64,000 bases of DNA, taken from the NCBI RefSeq assembly GCF_005239225.2, contig NC_133295.1:5580001-5644000 (forward strand). Reading direction: 5' to 3'. Both the position numbers and the translations under genes were made by a program. Below, piece by piece: positions 10,528 through 23,779 of the stretch. Origin of the DNA: Populus alba (taxonomy: Eukaryota > Streptophyta > Magnoliopsida > Malpighiales > Salicaceae). Position 1 is the first letter of the stretch. Every line of letters begins with the position of its first letter. The notes below the pieces were generated by a model. It saw only the letters and a list, made by a program, of their open reading frames with translations, was not told the DNA's origin and did not search any database.

Positions 10528-11110
10528 TGAGATTCTCCATCAATATTTATAATGTGTATTTTGACGATGATTATAATGTTCATAATGAAATTAACAATAA
10601 CAGTAATGATAATATATAATAATTTCATCAATGGTATTCTTATGGATTAACTAAAGATTGAGTGCAAAGAGAACATGAAAACTACTTCAAAAATAAAATT
10701 GCTGATTTATTCTATGTTGATTCTTTTGATTAAAAGTTTGTTATTATCATAAATGTATTTTTTTTTTTCAATGATTATATAATATTAATCATGTTGATGA
10801 AAAAATTTGAGGTTTGTAATTCATTCCTTTAGAAGTCAAGTTGTCAATTGATGTTTTAAAATATATAAAACATGAAGGAAATAAATGTATTTTTTTTTCA
10901 ATGATTATATAATATTATTATATTTTTCTCTTGTAAGAGTTTGGGACTGCCAGGGTTTTAATCACATATCTAGACCTATAAAGTGCGCTTTCTGAGAGGT
11001 GAGGTTTTTTCGAATCCAAAAAAAGTTTTAAAATATATAAAATTTAACATGAAGGAAATAAAGTTGACATCTATAATTGATAGACATCTAAAACAAAGAA
11101 AGAAAAATAG
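10528..11110. repeat. Diverged third copy of the tandem unit, with internal insertion
   Basis: The order of motifs follows the 3' half of the 1.57-kb units (ATTATATAATATTAA, GTTGATGAAAAAA, TTTTAAAATATATAAAA, AAGTTGACATCTATAA). A short duplication (10855-10920 against 11025-11065) brackets about 100 bp of unrelated sequence, 10922-11020. That insert ends in a B-box-like TTTTTTCGAATCC plus an A-run and may be a small SINE-type insertion. Confidence 0.5.
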
Positions 11111-12955
11111 GTTTTTTTATATAGTTTTTAATTCCAAACACCCAGCCTAATCCCAAGTATCCTTGTATTTTCAGGACAAGTTAAATTAGTGTTGAGCATA
11201 TAAGACCAGACTGGAAATTGTGTTTGCTAGTTCACAGGGACAAAGTTCCATGTCCGACAAAACTCCTTACTGAGTACTTTCGTCATTCAATCCTATTTCC
11301 AATCAAATTAAAGTGTTTTTTTTCCTTTAACAGTAAAATAAATCAATGAAAGATTGAAAACAGCATGTACATCACAATCAACCTTCCTGCCCTATCTGGT
11401 AAAAAGCCCTAGAAGCGCCCATCTTAAACTGTTAAGAAAATACATTTTGGGAATTCCTAAATGACGGCTTACAGCGTGATTTGTACGTTAAAAAATCAAT
11501 TTAATTTAATAATTTAAATGGTTAGGTGAAGTTTTAAGATATAATTTATATTATTTTATAATATATTCTATTAAATAAAAGTTATTTAAGTTTGAAACTT
11601 GCATAAATTCACGTTACCTCGTAATTAATTTTTATCAAATAAATAAAAATAACAAGATTCAAACTGGTGACTGCTTGGTCATCACATTTATATTATTCTC
11701 AAACAAAAACGTTGATGATGGGAGATAAAGATTGAGTCTTCATTCTTCATCCATAGTACTCTAAAGTCCATGATTAACTGTAATTACGATGACTTGTTGA
11801 CATGAACTTAGGAATGGAAATGGAATTCGTTCTTGTCAAAGAAAAACATGAAGAAAAAATAACATATTATACAGCAGAAGATCATGATTATGATTACAGA
11901 GAAGACGAAGACGATGGATAAGTGAAGGGTTACGGCGATAACAACGTGGGAATCACAAGGGCATAACAATGTTGAAGGTGATGGTTCAAGCGTGATTAAC
12001 GCAACAGAAAAAACGCATGGAATATAAAAATATCCTCATTAATTACATCATTGATTACGAGACTTTTGGGGCTGGAACATGGAATAGAACATCACTGCCT
12101 ATTTAACACTTGTAATTCCGCCGCGGGTTATAGATTCTTTTTTTAAAAATATCTGATATGTAGGCCGTTTTAATATATTTTCTTACATCAAAAATTTAAA
12201 ATAATTCAATAACTATTTATGTAAATAAAAAATAATTATTAATAATAGCAATAAAAAAAATTATGAAAATAATGCAAATTAATGTGTTTATAATGATATG
12301 CTTTTCCTACTCATTGATTGCCATGGATGGTGTCTTCTCTGCAACAGGACGGGAAGGTAACCTTGTGTTTTTTCCCCTCCCATAAGAGTCCTTGGATCCC
12401 TGATCTGAACGCATTCGTCTATGGATCTGTTGGTACACTCCGAGCAACTTTATAATTACCGGTTAACCTGATTTAGCGCCCATTGTCATCGATCGGTGCA
12501 GTTGTTGACTTGCCTCTACTAAATTGAATTCTGAAGCAACCAAAAACAATTATTTCTTCTCTTTGGATGTAATTTTCTTCCAGCAGAATAGTTTGAACTT
12601 GAAACCTTTCCTCAATCTCAAGCGAGAGAATTCTACTGGCCAAGTTTAAAGAAAAACAACTTCAATCAAGCAATCATTTTGTCTTCTACTCGTAATCCAC
12701 TGTCAAATAAACATCCCCAATAATTAGAGAGCCAATATTATGGATTTTTAAAACATTTTGATCCATAATCCTTATTCCTTCCACACTTACGAGTGCTTGA
12801 AATAATATTGACTTATAATTTGTAGATTTCTGAATATTGCTTCGTTATTCTTTCTTTATTTCTTAATTTGGGGTTTTTTTTTGCCCCAGCACTCATATGC
12901 CACTTACGCAATAGTGGAGCCAGGTACAATTTTCTTTTTATCTAACAATTATTAA
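11111..12955. other. No gene recognised
   Basis: Mixed AT-rich and moderately GC-containing sequence. Bases 12300-12560 are less AT-rich, but no long frame, splice pattern or repeat structure could be supported. Confidence 0.45.
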
Positions 12956-12959
12956 TATA

Positions 12960-15950
12960 TTAGATAAACAGATGAAAGATTTTACTTGAAACTCAGAGAC
13001 GACATTATCAGAAAGCTGGCAAATGTCAACATAATACTCTATTGGTGTATAGTAAAGATTTCATCATCATTTTTCAATGCTAATGGAATCATCAATGAAA
13101 ATCCATTGTTGGAAAGTATCTCGTTGGGTTTTCTATTTCATCACCGTTTATTCTACCAATATAATTTCTTGTCGGTAGATTGTTATATATTCATTAAGTT
13201 TTACAAAAAAATCCATAATGGGTGTGAAATGTTTCAGTGAAAATCTTGGCGGAAACATCAACAGAATCGCCTTTCCATCGATGATTATATTAGAGATTGC
13301 AATTTTTTTGTTTGTTTGTTATGATCCCTAAGTCAATAATTGTTTGCTCACAATAAACCTACCATCACAATGATAACTCATTTCCAAAAAATTACTCATG
13401 CAAATTTCAATTCATATAAATAGTTCACATCAATTAGATAAATAGAATTCCATACACAAATATTATTTTAAAACTTATAGATATGAACAATACATTAAAA
13501 TTCCTACATTTCAAACATTAAAATTTCAATTAAAATCAAATCAAATTAACAACATGAAGTATATATATACCTGGTACATCACATTGAAGGTGTTGAACAA
13601 GGTGGAGGGGGAGGGGGGAAAAGGGATCCTGAACTAGAAGGTCCGAAAAAAAAAAAAGGAAAATGTATACCCATAACTATATTCATTTAATCCCAAATCA
13701 TCTTTTTTTCTCGTTAGAGTCATGCTTTCATATTCTGTATCTCAATATATAATGGTTCTTTAACCCTTTTGTGGACAACCTCATCAAATTCATATGATGT
13801 ATAGCTTGGTCCAAAATGTGATGTGTCTATAGTTGAAATAATATGGTCCGCGCTTAGTTCTTGGACCAAAGCCATAGGCAAACCATAAACTTGATTTTTA
13901 TCAAGTTTATTACTTGTAATTATCTCCAACCATACTTGAGGATCACAAGGAAGATGAGTGGAAGTAGCGTCACCAAATTGCGCAAGCATGTTAACATTAT
14001 GTCTCCTATAAAACAAAAAAAATATTCTTAAATTCAATAACATTGCATGTTATTGATGCAAATAAACAATTTTAAATGAATGATAATTATCAAAATACTT
14101 ACAACAAACATTTATGCTCTTGTATCAACAAATATTTTCTCATTTTTTCTATATCCCCTTTTCCTTATATGAGTTTCATAATATAACCTCATTGGAGTCA
14201 GTTCTTGTCCCAACTATTTTTTCTACAAATTAAATATTTTGTTAAAAGTCTCACAAAAAAACACAATTAAAACTTCAACATAAATAATAAAAATATATAA
14301 ATAGGCTCTTACTAGGCGTTTTATATGGTTGATAAACGAAATCGCTCATTTGGTGTGCTTATGCATTGAACTATGAGTTTTTTTATTTCTATTTTGTGCA
14401 CCGGATCATGAACACTTTGTATAAATTTTTGAAACCATAAATTTTTTATACAATGCCCAATTACTTTATATGACATGCCTTAGTCTATTGTTTTTCTACT
14501 TCTCTACGTAATTCAAGTTGATTTTCCTAATTGCTTGTTTATGGATATCGTACTAAAAGTCATGTAACCTAATCAAAATTGCTCATAAACTAATCAGTCC
14601 TAATACCCTACAAAATCAGTCACGACTTAGTCTCGGTTGGTAACCCATAACTGGAGTTCTATATTTTCAAATTAAGCAAGACCAGTTTTCATGGTTAGCT
14701 AACATCCAAATCTATAGTTTCTTTGGAACCCGGTCCTAATTCTCTTATCCTCCTACCCGAACTATCACCGAAAGTCAGGAGACAAGTCTGTCCATATTCG
14801 TTACCCCCTTTCTTTTACACAATGTTTTCATAAACTACATACCACACATAAATTAACTTAATTTTAACAATAAGTACTTTTTTTCCAATTCATGTTTAAG
14901 AACTCTAACCTGTAATTCAATATCAAGACATCAATTCATTATCGAATTTGAAATGAATTTTTAAGATCATGTTTAGAACACCTTACCCGGTACGAATTAA
15001 GATTTTTATCTTCAACTAGTTGAAGATTTTCAACTCCCTCCTTTTTTTTTCTTGTTCAATTTCTTATTAATTCCTTTCTCACAAGTGTTTATCCCATCTA
15101 TAAACCCTTAATCTTGAACAGGTTCTTGAAATTTTAGTGTTTCTCTCTTGATTTTTCAGGAATGGGTATAAAACTCCACATTTTCTCTCCTTATGGTTTC
15201 TGTAGATTTTTGGTGAGGAGAGAGTATTTATACTCTATAATTTCCGTTATTTGCATTTAGGCCCCATTTCCTTTAATTTTATTATTCTCTTCAATTAAAT
15301 CCAACCCTTAACATTACCGGGCTTGTTATAATGTCTCGAATTATTTCGCCCAGAAAATTGTATTATAAAATTTCTGAATTCATGTCTTTTACTTAACCAT
15401 ATGCATGAATTTCTTCACTTTTACTTCTCATGTAGTTAGTTTTCAATTTAAGCAATCTTTATTTATTTATTTTTCTGGGGTTTACAAATTTTTTCATTAA
15501 AACCTTATATAATCACTCCCGAATCAGTAAAAATCATAACAAACCACACTCGATTTAACAATGTCAAAGCCTAAGGTTATTGAATGAGAAATCAAATCTA
15601 AGATGTGGAGAGGAGAGGTGTTATCAATGCTGAGTTTGTAAGGGGGGAGGGGGCTGTCATATTTGTGAGGGGGGAGGGTTGTTGTTGTGTTTTGTAGAAT
15701 AAAGAAGAAGAAATAAAGAGAAGAGAGAGATTGCCGGGTTTTAATTCATTCTAAAATTACCAATGAAATTTTCATTGATAGTTATGTTGTCAATTTAGTA
15801 TGTTAGCATTGCCGATGAATTTTTTTATTTCATTGTTGTTTTTATTGGAAATAAGTAATAAATATTTTTCATCATAATTTTTATCAGTAAACAATTATGA
15901 AAAAAATTTCAGCGGCTTTTCCATTGCTATTTTATAATTTTTTAGTAGTG
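12960..15950 (-). mobile_element. Decayed CACTA (En/Spm) DNA transposon, left end uncertain
   Basis: The right terminus ends TTTTTTAGTAGTG at 15950, which reads CACTACTAAAAAA inward on the minus strand, the classic CACTA terminal motif. Both flanks (13040-13270 and 15750-15940) carry CAATGAAA/TTTCATTG/CGATGGAAA-type subterminal phrases. Inside, a transposase-like frame lies on the minus strand (13720-14043). No matching CACTA terminus was found on the left, so that limit is approximate and the element may be truncated. Confidence 0.6.
13720..14043 (-). pseudogene. Transposase fragment, Ptta/En/Spm (CACTA) type
   Basis: A 107-codon frame with the pattern DPQVWLEIITSNK..KNQVYGLP. It resembles the C-terminal plant transposase region of CACTA elements (Trp, Glu-Ile, Lys, then a VYG block). 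Only this part is open; flanking exons are not recoverable by eye. It lies inside the element ending at 15950, which fits the assignment. Family recognition is from memory. Confidence 0.5.
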
Positions 15951-16790
15951 TGATACTTATTTTGTATTCAAACAAAAAAAGATTCTATATAAACCTAAAC
16001 CAAACAAATTTAAACTAGCATGGAATAATAATTATCATATTACTAACAATTATTATTTATATCGATCATAAAAATGTAATTTTAAACTTTCAACTATAAA
16101 GTTCAAATAGATTGATAAGTTATAAACTATAAAGTTTATATCAAACATGAAACTAGAAAATTAAATCAAGCTTTAGTAAAAAAAAAATTAAATTGAGTTA
16201 CAAACCTTGAATTTTATATTAATTCGTAAACAATAATGTTTAAATCATGTGATAAACCATGATGATTTCTATAAATAAAATATAAAATTTATATCATGTA
16301 AAGATCTAACACAAACTAAAAGAAAAATCTTAAACTGTATGATAAAAAAAGCAATAAATATAAATGAAAATGTTAGTAAAGAAAGTTATTAAAAAGCTTG
16401 TAAAAAAAATATAAAGTTAAAAATAATAAATTTAAAAACAAAATAAGTTGTATAAGTTGAAAGATAAATTGTTAGGCTAGAGAAAACTTATATCGAAATT
16501 GTCGATACATGATTGACCATAGAATTACAATGGGAAATGCTCATTAAATATTACAATTAAAAACAAAAACAAACTAAAAGGGCTTATCATTTCATTATGC
16601 ATATACTCATATTTCATTGTGGATTCACACAATAAATTACTTTTTTTTCCTTGAAGGGTAAAATCATTTAATTTGGTCAAGGGGTTGGTTGAAAAGTCTT
16701 TTCTATAGAACCTATTAGTTATTACAAGAATGAACAAGGTTAATTAGTCTTTTTATATCTTTGATGTACAATATAATTACTAAATTAATC
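15951..16790. other. No gene recognised, very AT-rich
   Basis: AT-rich sequence with no supported frame or repeat structure. Confidence 0.5.
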
Positions 16791-16904
16791 CTAAAATAAA
16801 ATAAACATTTTGCTTCGTTCAAGGGGTTTAGACTTTTTATTTTTTTCCAGTGCAATGACTTAAATGCCCCTCAAAATTAAACATCACCTTCTAGGGAGGC
16901 GTTC

Positions 16905-16944
16905 CATGCACCTCGCCACCCTCATTATAGTGGCGAGGTGCATG
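16905..16944. repeat. Perfect 15-bp inverted repeat with 10-base loop
   Basis: CATGCACCTCGCCAC (16905-16919) and its exact complement (16930-16944) flank the loop CCTCATTATA. The arms are much GC-richer than their surroundings. It could be a stem of a larger repeat rather than a functional RNA. Confidence 0.85.
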
Positions 16945-17099
16945 CCAACCCTCACCAACAGTTGGGCTCCAACCACATGTTTTTTCTTTTCTCTTTTCCT
17001 CCTTTCCTTCATAGAAAAACATGTTAGCCATTGCAAAAAAACAAAGAAGTTTAGTTTTTTATTTATTGAATCAAATTAGGTCCTCATTCTTTTAATTGC

Positions 17100-17470
17100 A
17101 ATGCATTTAATTTTGAAACCTTTAATTAATTATTTTTTTTCTACAATTTCATCCCTTAACATTTTATTTTTATATCAAATTTGGTCCTTATTTTTTTTTA
17201 ATTGAAATTTTTTTTTCAATTTCATCCATTGATATTTGATTTTTATATCAAATTTAGTCTTTATTTTTTTTTATTATCCTTATTTTTTCTTAACTAATTT
17301 TTTTTTTCAATTTCATCCCTTATGATTTTGTTTTTTTTTTTTGTGTCAAGTTTGATCTTCTTTTTAAATCTATTTTTTAATTTTATTTTATATGACTTTT
17401 TTTATTGAATTTGTTTTTTCAATTTTATCCCTAACTATTTTGATTGGTTGGGAATTTAACATTATTATTT
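17100..17470. repeat. Degenerate T-rich tandem modules
   Basis: The phrase TCAATTTCATCC (or a near match) recurs at about 17142, 17216, 17309 and 17418, each followed by TTTTAT-type and CAAATTTGGTC-type phrases. Spacing drifts from about 74 to 109 bp. Similar wording is common in plant LTR and satellite-like repeats. No coding capacity. Confidence 0.5.
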
Positions 17471-17751
17471 TTTCAGGTTTGCTTTTTATGTTGTACTTTG
17501 ATCTCATGATTAATGTCATAAGTTTTGGAGATTACACCGGGTCGGCTTCAATCATTCTTAAAAGAAAGAGTTACTAATCTAAAAGTTAGTTTATATATAT
17601 AAAAAAAAACCTTTAATCAAGATAATTTCTAATATTCATATCAAATCAATTAAAGAAATAAAAAATAAAATCATTTATAGAAACTAAACAAGAAAATCTT
17701 GTATACATACATGAATTAAAGAATTTATAATGCGTTTTGATCATAAGACCT

Positions 17752-17973
17752 TCAATGAGTGTTTGTTTTTGTGGTTGGATATGTTTTTCAAAGTTTTTTT
17801 TGCCTTAAAAAACATTAAATTGATGATTTTTTATATGGTTTTTGATTGTTTAAATGTGTTTATATAAAAAATTAAAAACAAAATATGAAAAAAAATATCA
17901 ATGTAATTTATTTTCAATTGAAAAACATTTTTGAAAAAAACTCTATACTACATTATCAAATACACACTCATAC
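17752..17973. mobile_element. Tourist-like MITE
   Basis: The left end ATGAGTGTTTGTTTTTGTGG and the right end (read inward on the minus strand) ATGAGTGTGTATTTGATAAT form imperfect terminal inverted repeats around an AT-rich body of about 220 bp. The body style matches the copies at 26218 and 62427. Confidence 0.5.
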
Positions 17974-17979
17974 GATAGC

Positions 17980-20335
17980 AACTAATGATGCCATATATTA
18001 AGAAATTTCTTGATTTAACATAAAAGGTTGCTAAATAAACCCCCCCCCCCATTTTATCAACATTAAAATTTTAAGGTAATTCAATCCCAAATCAAAACAC
18101 AAAAAAGTAATAGAAACACTCCTTGATCACATGTTGTTCCATGAAGGCAATAATTAATTTTCAAGAAAACATACAAACATAGTTTATGGAAAACAAATAA
18201 GCATTCAATTTCAATGACTTTAAACTCGATGGAGATAAATTGATTGTAAAATTAGTAATGGAAAATATGCCTAGCATGCTGAAAAATACTCTTACTATAG
18301 CTTTAGTTTTATTTAAATACAATCAAACGGTTGGATTTAATAGAAAATAAATATTATTCAAAGACAAAAACTGAAAAATACTCTTTTTTTAAATAAAAGA
18401 AGAAGAAAGAAACTGTAGCATATGGCTAGGCACCTTTGCTAGTTTATGACACAGCAATAATCTTTAAGCCCGTTTGAAAGTTGGGATACGGATAGACCCA
18501 GATTCATTAGTTCCCAGCCCAGTCTCAAACCACATTATCCTAACTCCTAACTTCTTATCACTGTTTAAGCCGAAGGCCATTCATAGTTAAGGGCCTCAAG
18601 GTTTGGATGTTCTTCGCGTGATGATTGCCAAATTTCTTTCTTTCCTTCTCTTTTGGAGGATGATTGTCGGGAGATCTAACAAATCTTGAGCTATATATAT
18701 ATATATATACCTTCCCCATTGCAATTTAAAGTACAATTGAAAAAAATAATACAAAAGGTGAAATAAATGAGTTTCGGACCTGTTTTACAAAATGAAATAT
18801 ATAATCACTAAACCATGCTCGTGTTGGCATTTTTGATGATATATCTGTGAAAGATAAAAAAAAATAAACAAAAAATAAATAAAGTAATCAACTAGGTTTT
18901 CTATTATGCCATTTTTATTAATTAAGGGTGTTATAAGCAATAGTGGGTATATTAACAATTACATAATAATTACTTGGAAAATAAAAAAAAAATAAAACTG
19001 TATAGCAACTTACGCTCCATCTTGTTAGATAATTAAAACCTACATAAATAAACAAAGGGAGAAGAAGATTATGGAGATGATTTCATTTAGAGCGAAAAAT
19101 TTTATTTGCTTTTATTAATTTGAGGTGTGTGTTTTTTTATCTATACATTTTAATTGATTTTTTGCAGGTATATTAGCATTATTGAGAAAGGTATAGGAAT
19201 TAAAGTTTTTATAATATTTGATATTTAACTACTTTTAAGGAGTAAGTGTTATACTAATAGAGTTTATTAGATTATGTGACTAATTTTTCTATCTTTAGAA
19301 ATAGCTTAAGATTTTTTTTTGAAAAGATCATTGATGAGGGTCAAGTGATGAAGCAAATGATTTAGGAATTCAAGGATACTTTTCATCTTCCAACTTTACG
19401 TGGTTTCTGTGCTCCATAATAAACTATACTATAGGCAGAATAAATATACAAAAAATGCATATTAATAAGGAAAGAAGATTTTCGTGAAAGGTCCACTGCC
19501 TTTTGGTACTATAACCCTAGCTTAGCTGTGCTACAATATCGAAGTTAATAAGATGTTTCCGAGCCATTGTGGGTGGTGGCGTGAAATCTCTTACCTCCTT
19601 GCTCCTCCACATGTAAATGGCAAGTGATTTGACTTTGGACACAGGATGGGTGCGCATACACGAGTGTTTGCTGAGCTATTGGCATCTAGCCGGAAGGGGA
19701 GACGAGAAGAGCACAAAGGCTCCGGGTTCAAAATTTAAGTGTTTTTCTTTTTTAATATTTTCAAAATTTACAATAATGTTTTTTTTACTCTTTCCTAAAT
19801 TACCATATGATCCTTAATTCATCAATGTACAAATTTTAAGAGACAAATTATTTATATAATATTGGCTATTATTTTACATATTATTTATCATGACTTCAAA
19901 TCAAGAATTGGTTAATTTTAATTAGTATTGCTTTAGCAAGTACTGCTTTAATAGTAGGGATTGTACCATTATCTTTTTTGAGCATAGCAAAAAACTTGAA
20001 AATTTTAATGGATTGAATTTTGAGAGGTGACAATACCAAATGTTGTTTTATTTGACCACATTAAACTTCAAAAATTTCTAGTTAAAAAAAACATTAAATT
20101 TGTCAAATAATAAATCCAATTCTAATATTGTGGTAGCTCTGGACATATAGAATCATAATGATTTCATGTGCAAGAACTATATCTTAAATAGATTGAAAAA
20201 TACACAATATAATGTGTATATTTCAATCAATAATGCAAAGGCACTCTGGAAAGTTTTGAACAAAAAGTTCAAAGCTAAAGTTGTTGGTAATAAAAAGAAT
20301 AGAAACTTGACCTAGGAGTTCATAGATGCTCACAT
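17980..20335. other. No gene recognised
   Basis: Includes a C-homopolymer (about 18041-18050) and a short TA run near 18692. The GC-richer patch at 19540-19730 has a 66-codon frame, but nothing in it looks like a known protein and it lacks splice context. Confidence 0.45.
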
Positions 20336-23109
20336 CTAGTGTCGTGGGGCGAAGTCGAGTTGGCGTTGCTTTAAATGCCTCCTGAAAGGTGTGTTGTCGG
20401 GAAAGAAAAATTTTTGGATTTAATCATAAAATTATGACTAATTTTTAGGAATCACCACCAAATATTATAGTTTCTAGGAAACTTAATGGTCATGCGAGAG
20501 TTTGAGAAAAGGACTAGTTGCACAAGGGAAAGACGCATCACCCCTAGTATACCTTACCTAAGATAAGCTGCATTGTTGTTTAATTGTTTTTCTAGAACAA
20601 GTTTCTATCCATTGGTCTTCTTCTAATGTCTAAAACAGATCTCCTTTCATGATAGAGTCTCTACCTTATTGGGTTCAACCCGAACCACTCTAAAGTTTAA
20701 ATTTTAGCATCATATTTATTTTGCATTTGTATTTTTAATACATAAGTGTATACTCTATTATGTAGCTTTACACCACCAAATATTAAACTCTATATCAAAA
20801 CCCTAAGATAAAATGAACAAAATGATTGGTAAAGGGTTTTTAATATTTTGACTAAATCATAAAGGATAATCATAAATTGGTTACGATTTTTTTTTGCTTT
20901 TATTTTTTTTAACATGAGAAAGATACATTTTTTTTTTGTTTTTTTAATGAAAATATGCTTGGAAAAATTTTTAGGATCTAATCGTATGCATGAAAACAAA
21001 ATATATTTTTTTGTTATTTGAAACGGAAATTTAATTTTTAATTTTAGAGATTTTTTTTATTATTGTTTTTAAGAAATGTTTTGGAGAAAACAAGGTATTT
21101 TAATATTGGATCTATATCTTATAGTGTAAAAATACAACTCAATATTATGCAAAATTGGTAGAAAAACCAGCGAGAAAATCAGAAATATTTTTAAATGACC
21201 CTTTGAATTTATTTTTTATATATAATATTATATTATATATTATTATATTATTATTATAATTATATTATTATTAAATATATTGGGCTAGGTCGGCCAAACC
21301 ATCTTGGTCAAACCCAGTCGAGTTTGGTTGGGCTGATTGGCAGCCCAACATATCTATCCCTTTTTTTTTGGGTGGTTAGGTTGGACCCGACCTAGCCATT
21401 TGGGCTAGGTTGACAGGGGTCTAGCCCAGGTCATGAGTTAATTATTTTGGTTGCTGCATGTAGTGGGCACAAAAGGAAAAGGGGGAAGGAGAAAAGGAAA
21501 GAGAAAGAGAGGAAAGTAACGTAATGTGTTAGTTGTCACTGTGATAAGGAGGTCCGACTGGTGGCTCAAAAGGCATTGGTGGAAGAGATGGTGGCCGACG
21601 TCAACTATGAAAAGAAGAAGAAGAAGAAGAAGGTTGTAGAGGAGGGGGGGAGAGAGAGAGAGATGAACTCACGACAGCTATTCTATCGCTAGCGAGGAGC
21701 TATGTTGGTGGAGAAGGTTAAGTCGCTCTTGTTCATGGCGGTGCTGAGGTGGAAATGGCTGAAGAGAGCACAAAGATAGAGCGGAAAAGAGAGAAGATTG
21801 AGGTGGAAACAAAACTAAAGGAGGGGAGGCTAATTTTTTGCTAACTTTGGACCTGATTTTCTCCTCCCTCAAGCCATAAAGTCCACCCTTATATATAGGG
21901 GGTGGAAGAAGGATGTTTTGTCTTTACTATTGTCAAATCTTAGCCCTTATATCGACTTGAAATGATCCCAACCATTAGCTCAAAATAGCTATCATAAGCT
22001 GTTATATTTGTTACAGGAAAAGAGCTGGTCGGGTTAACCACTTTGAGGTGATACCACAACCATTGTGGCCTCAATTAGCTAGAATAGATCACACTAGTGT
22101 GTAGTCAGTTATCATGCCATCATTTTTGTGTAAGTTTTGTCTCATTTAGTGGAGAGATGAAGTATAAAATGCCTCGGAAAAGAGACCACTCGAGTAACTT
22201 CTCTGGAGAAGAAGATGAATAGTCAACCTCAAAACGATGTCATTTTGGTAAAGTTCATTTTAGTTCTTCAATTTCTGATTTCTCTCAATTGCACCCTTAA
22301 TTGACTTAAAACTTTCAATTTTATTCAATTTTGCACCTGACAAATTTCAATTTCAGCCTCAAATTTCAGCTCCCTTTTCAATTTGATCTTTGGTTTCAAA
22401 TTTTTTTAATTTAACCTCTAATTGGATTAAACTTTCAAATATCTTCAGTTTCACCCCTAATTTTTGCCACTTGGATTCCCAAAGTTCAGTCTTTTCTAAA
22501 ATGGCCATTGGTTGCAAATTTCTTCAATGTAGCTCTAAATTGATCCAAAAACTATTCTTGCAATTTTACCCCTGATTTCAATCAATTGACTTGATAAAAA
22601 TTAAATTTGATCTTTTAAAATTCCAATATGCTTAATTAAGCCTAAATGGGGCTCCCAAACTTAAGTTTTCACTAATTAAGCCCCTAATAAAATTAATTTG
22701 ATCCATTTAAAGTATAATTAAGTCTTTACACCTAATTGAATCCTTTAATTGAATCCAAATTAATTCTTAAACATAATTAAAATTTAATTTGGCCCATGAT
22801 TAAATCAAATTGACCTATTAAAAATGTAATTATGTCTTTAGGCTTTATTTTTATACGGATTCGTCCAATAATCATGTAACTTAACCTTAAAATTACATTG
22901 TCTTTCCAGTTTTGAGTAAAATGGGGCACAATTTGGCTTCCAATTTTTCTAAAATTACAACTTGATTTTTTTATACATGTGAAATCCTCCCAGATTGCTT
23001 TTATTAAAATGTCAGCCCTCTTGCTATCATTATTTTATTTATTTTTATTTTATTTTTTAAAGAAAAAAAAAAAGTAAATTTGGAGAATAACTTAGAAATG
23101 GGTTATGAC
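20336..23109 (+). mobile_element. Ty3/gypsy LTR (about 2.8 kb), diverged
   Basis: Contains blocks I associate with long gypsy LTRs of woody plants: GATAAGCTGCATTG and a nearby ATTGGTCTTCTTCTA (20570-20625), a TATA box with CCTTATATATAGGGG (about 21890), a long run of CAATTT..CACCCTTAATTGAC phrases (22260-22820), and a closing AAATGGGTTATGACA at 23109. The first block recurs in diverged form at 26820-26900 and the closing block at about 29735-29756. It is immediately followed by gag-pol remnant sequence in the same orientation, so this would be a 5' LTR. Exact start not resolved. Confidence 0.5.
21373..21398. repeat. Imperfect 13-bp dyad inside the gypsy LTR
   Basis: TGGTTAGGTTGG is followed directly by CCCGACCTAGCCA, forming an imperfect palindrome. 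GGGCTAGGT also recurs at about 21281 and 21401. Confidence 0.6.
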
Positions 23110-23160
23110 ATCTAGGATGGGGGTGGTATTATTTACGGGAAAAGGTTATCTTCATATAAA

Positions 23161-23770
23161 TTACCCTTTTAGAATTGAGTTTAGTCACAACCAGCTTAGA
23201 GCCAACTTTAGTCGGTCATAATTGATAGGCCAGCTAGACAAACACAAATTGTGGCAAGTGGCATTAGAAGTCATGATAGGGGCCAAGGTGATAGAACTCA
23301 GAGCAAGGTGTATCACATGACAAATGATGATATCAAAGCTTCTCTAAAAGTAGAAGTAGGTATGCTATAGTTAAATTCCTTGCTTGTATATGCATTGATT
23401 CACCTTGGTGCTACGTGCTCTTTCTAGCATGTAAAATAGTAGAAAAACTTGGGAATAATCCTAGTAAAAAAGAAAATGGAGTATTCTATTAGGTAAAACT
23501 GTAAACATTGATCATGTAATTTTAGAAGTAAGGTTTATTTTAGAAGGGTTGGAATTAGGGGCTGACTTAACACCCTTAAAACTACATGAATTTGAGGTAA
23601 TATTGATAGGCTGCCTTGCTAAAACTATGACCTTCCATGGGCCTAATGGTAGGAAAGTGAGATATGTCATACCGAACAACATAATTTCGGTTATAATTGC
23701 TAAAAAATTGATGAGAAAGGGTTGTTTGGCATATCTTGCTTATACAACTTATTTGTAGTAAAGGAATTAA
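23161..23770 (+). pseudogene. Ty3/gypsy polyprotein remnant (aspartyl protease region)
   Basis: The frame is broken but readable in pieces. A segment near 23299 reads KVYHMTNDDIKAS, then LLVYALIHLGATCSF, then the open 69-codon stretch 23549-23758 with LELGADLTPLKLHEFEVIL and finally AKKLMRKGCLAYLAY. This order matches the protease-like region after gag in plant chromovirus-type gypsy elements. The active-site triad D-x-G is replaced (HLGA instead of D-x-GA), and the block after FEVIL looks deleted. It follows a gypsy LTR in the same orientation. Non-functional. Confidence 0.6.
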
Positions 23771-23779
23771 CATAGGTGT

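Noticed and set aside
16905..16944. MicroRNA precursor
   Set aside because: The perfect stem is only 15 bp, shorter than a miRNA duplex, and sits in a repetitive T-rich context.
18041..18050. C-homopolymer as a regulatory or G-quadruplex site
   Set aside because: A single isolated run; no further G/C tracts nearby to form a quadruplex.
19617..19817. 66-codon plus-strand ORF in a GC-richer patch
   Set aside because: No recognisable domain, no splice context, and the second half is simple Phe/Leu-coding T-rich DNA.
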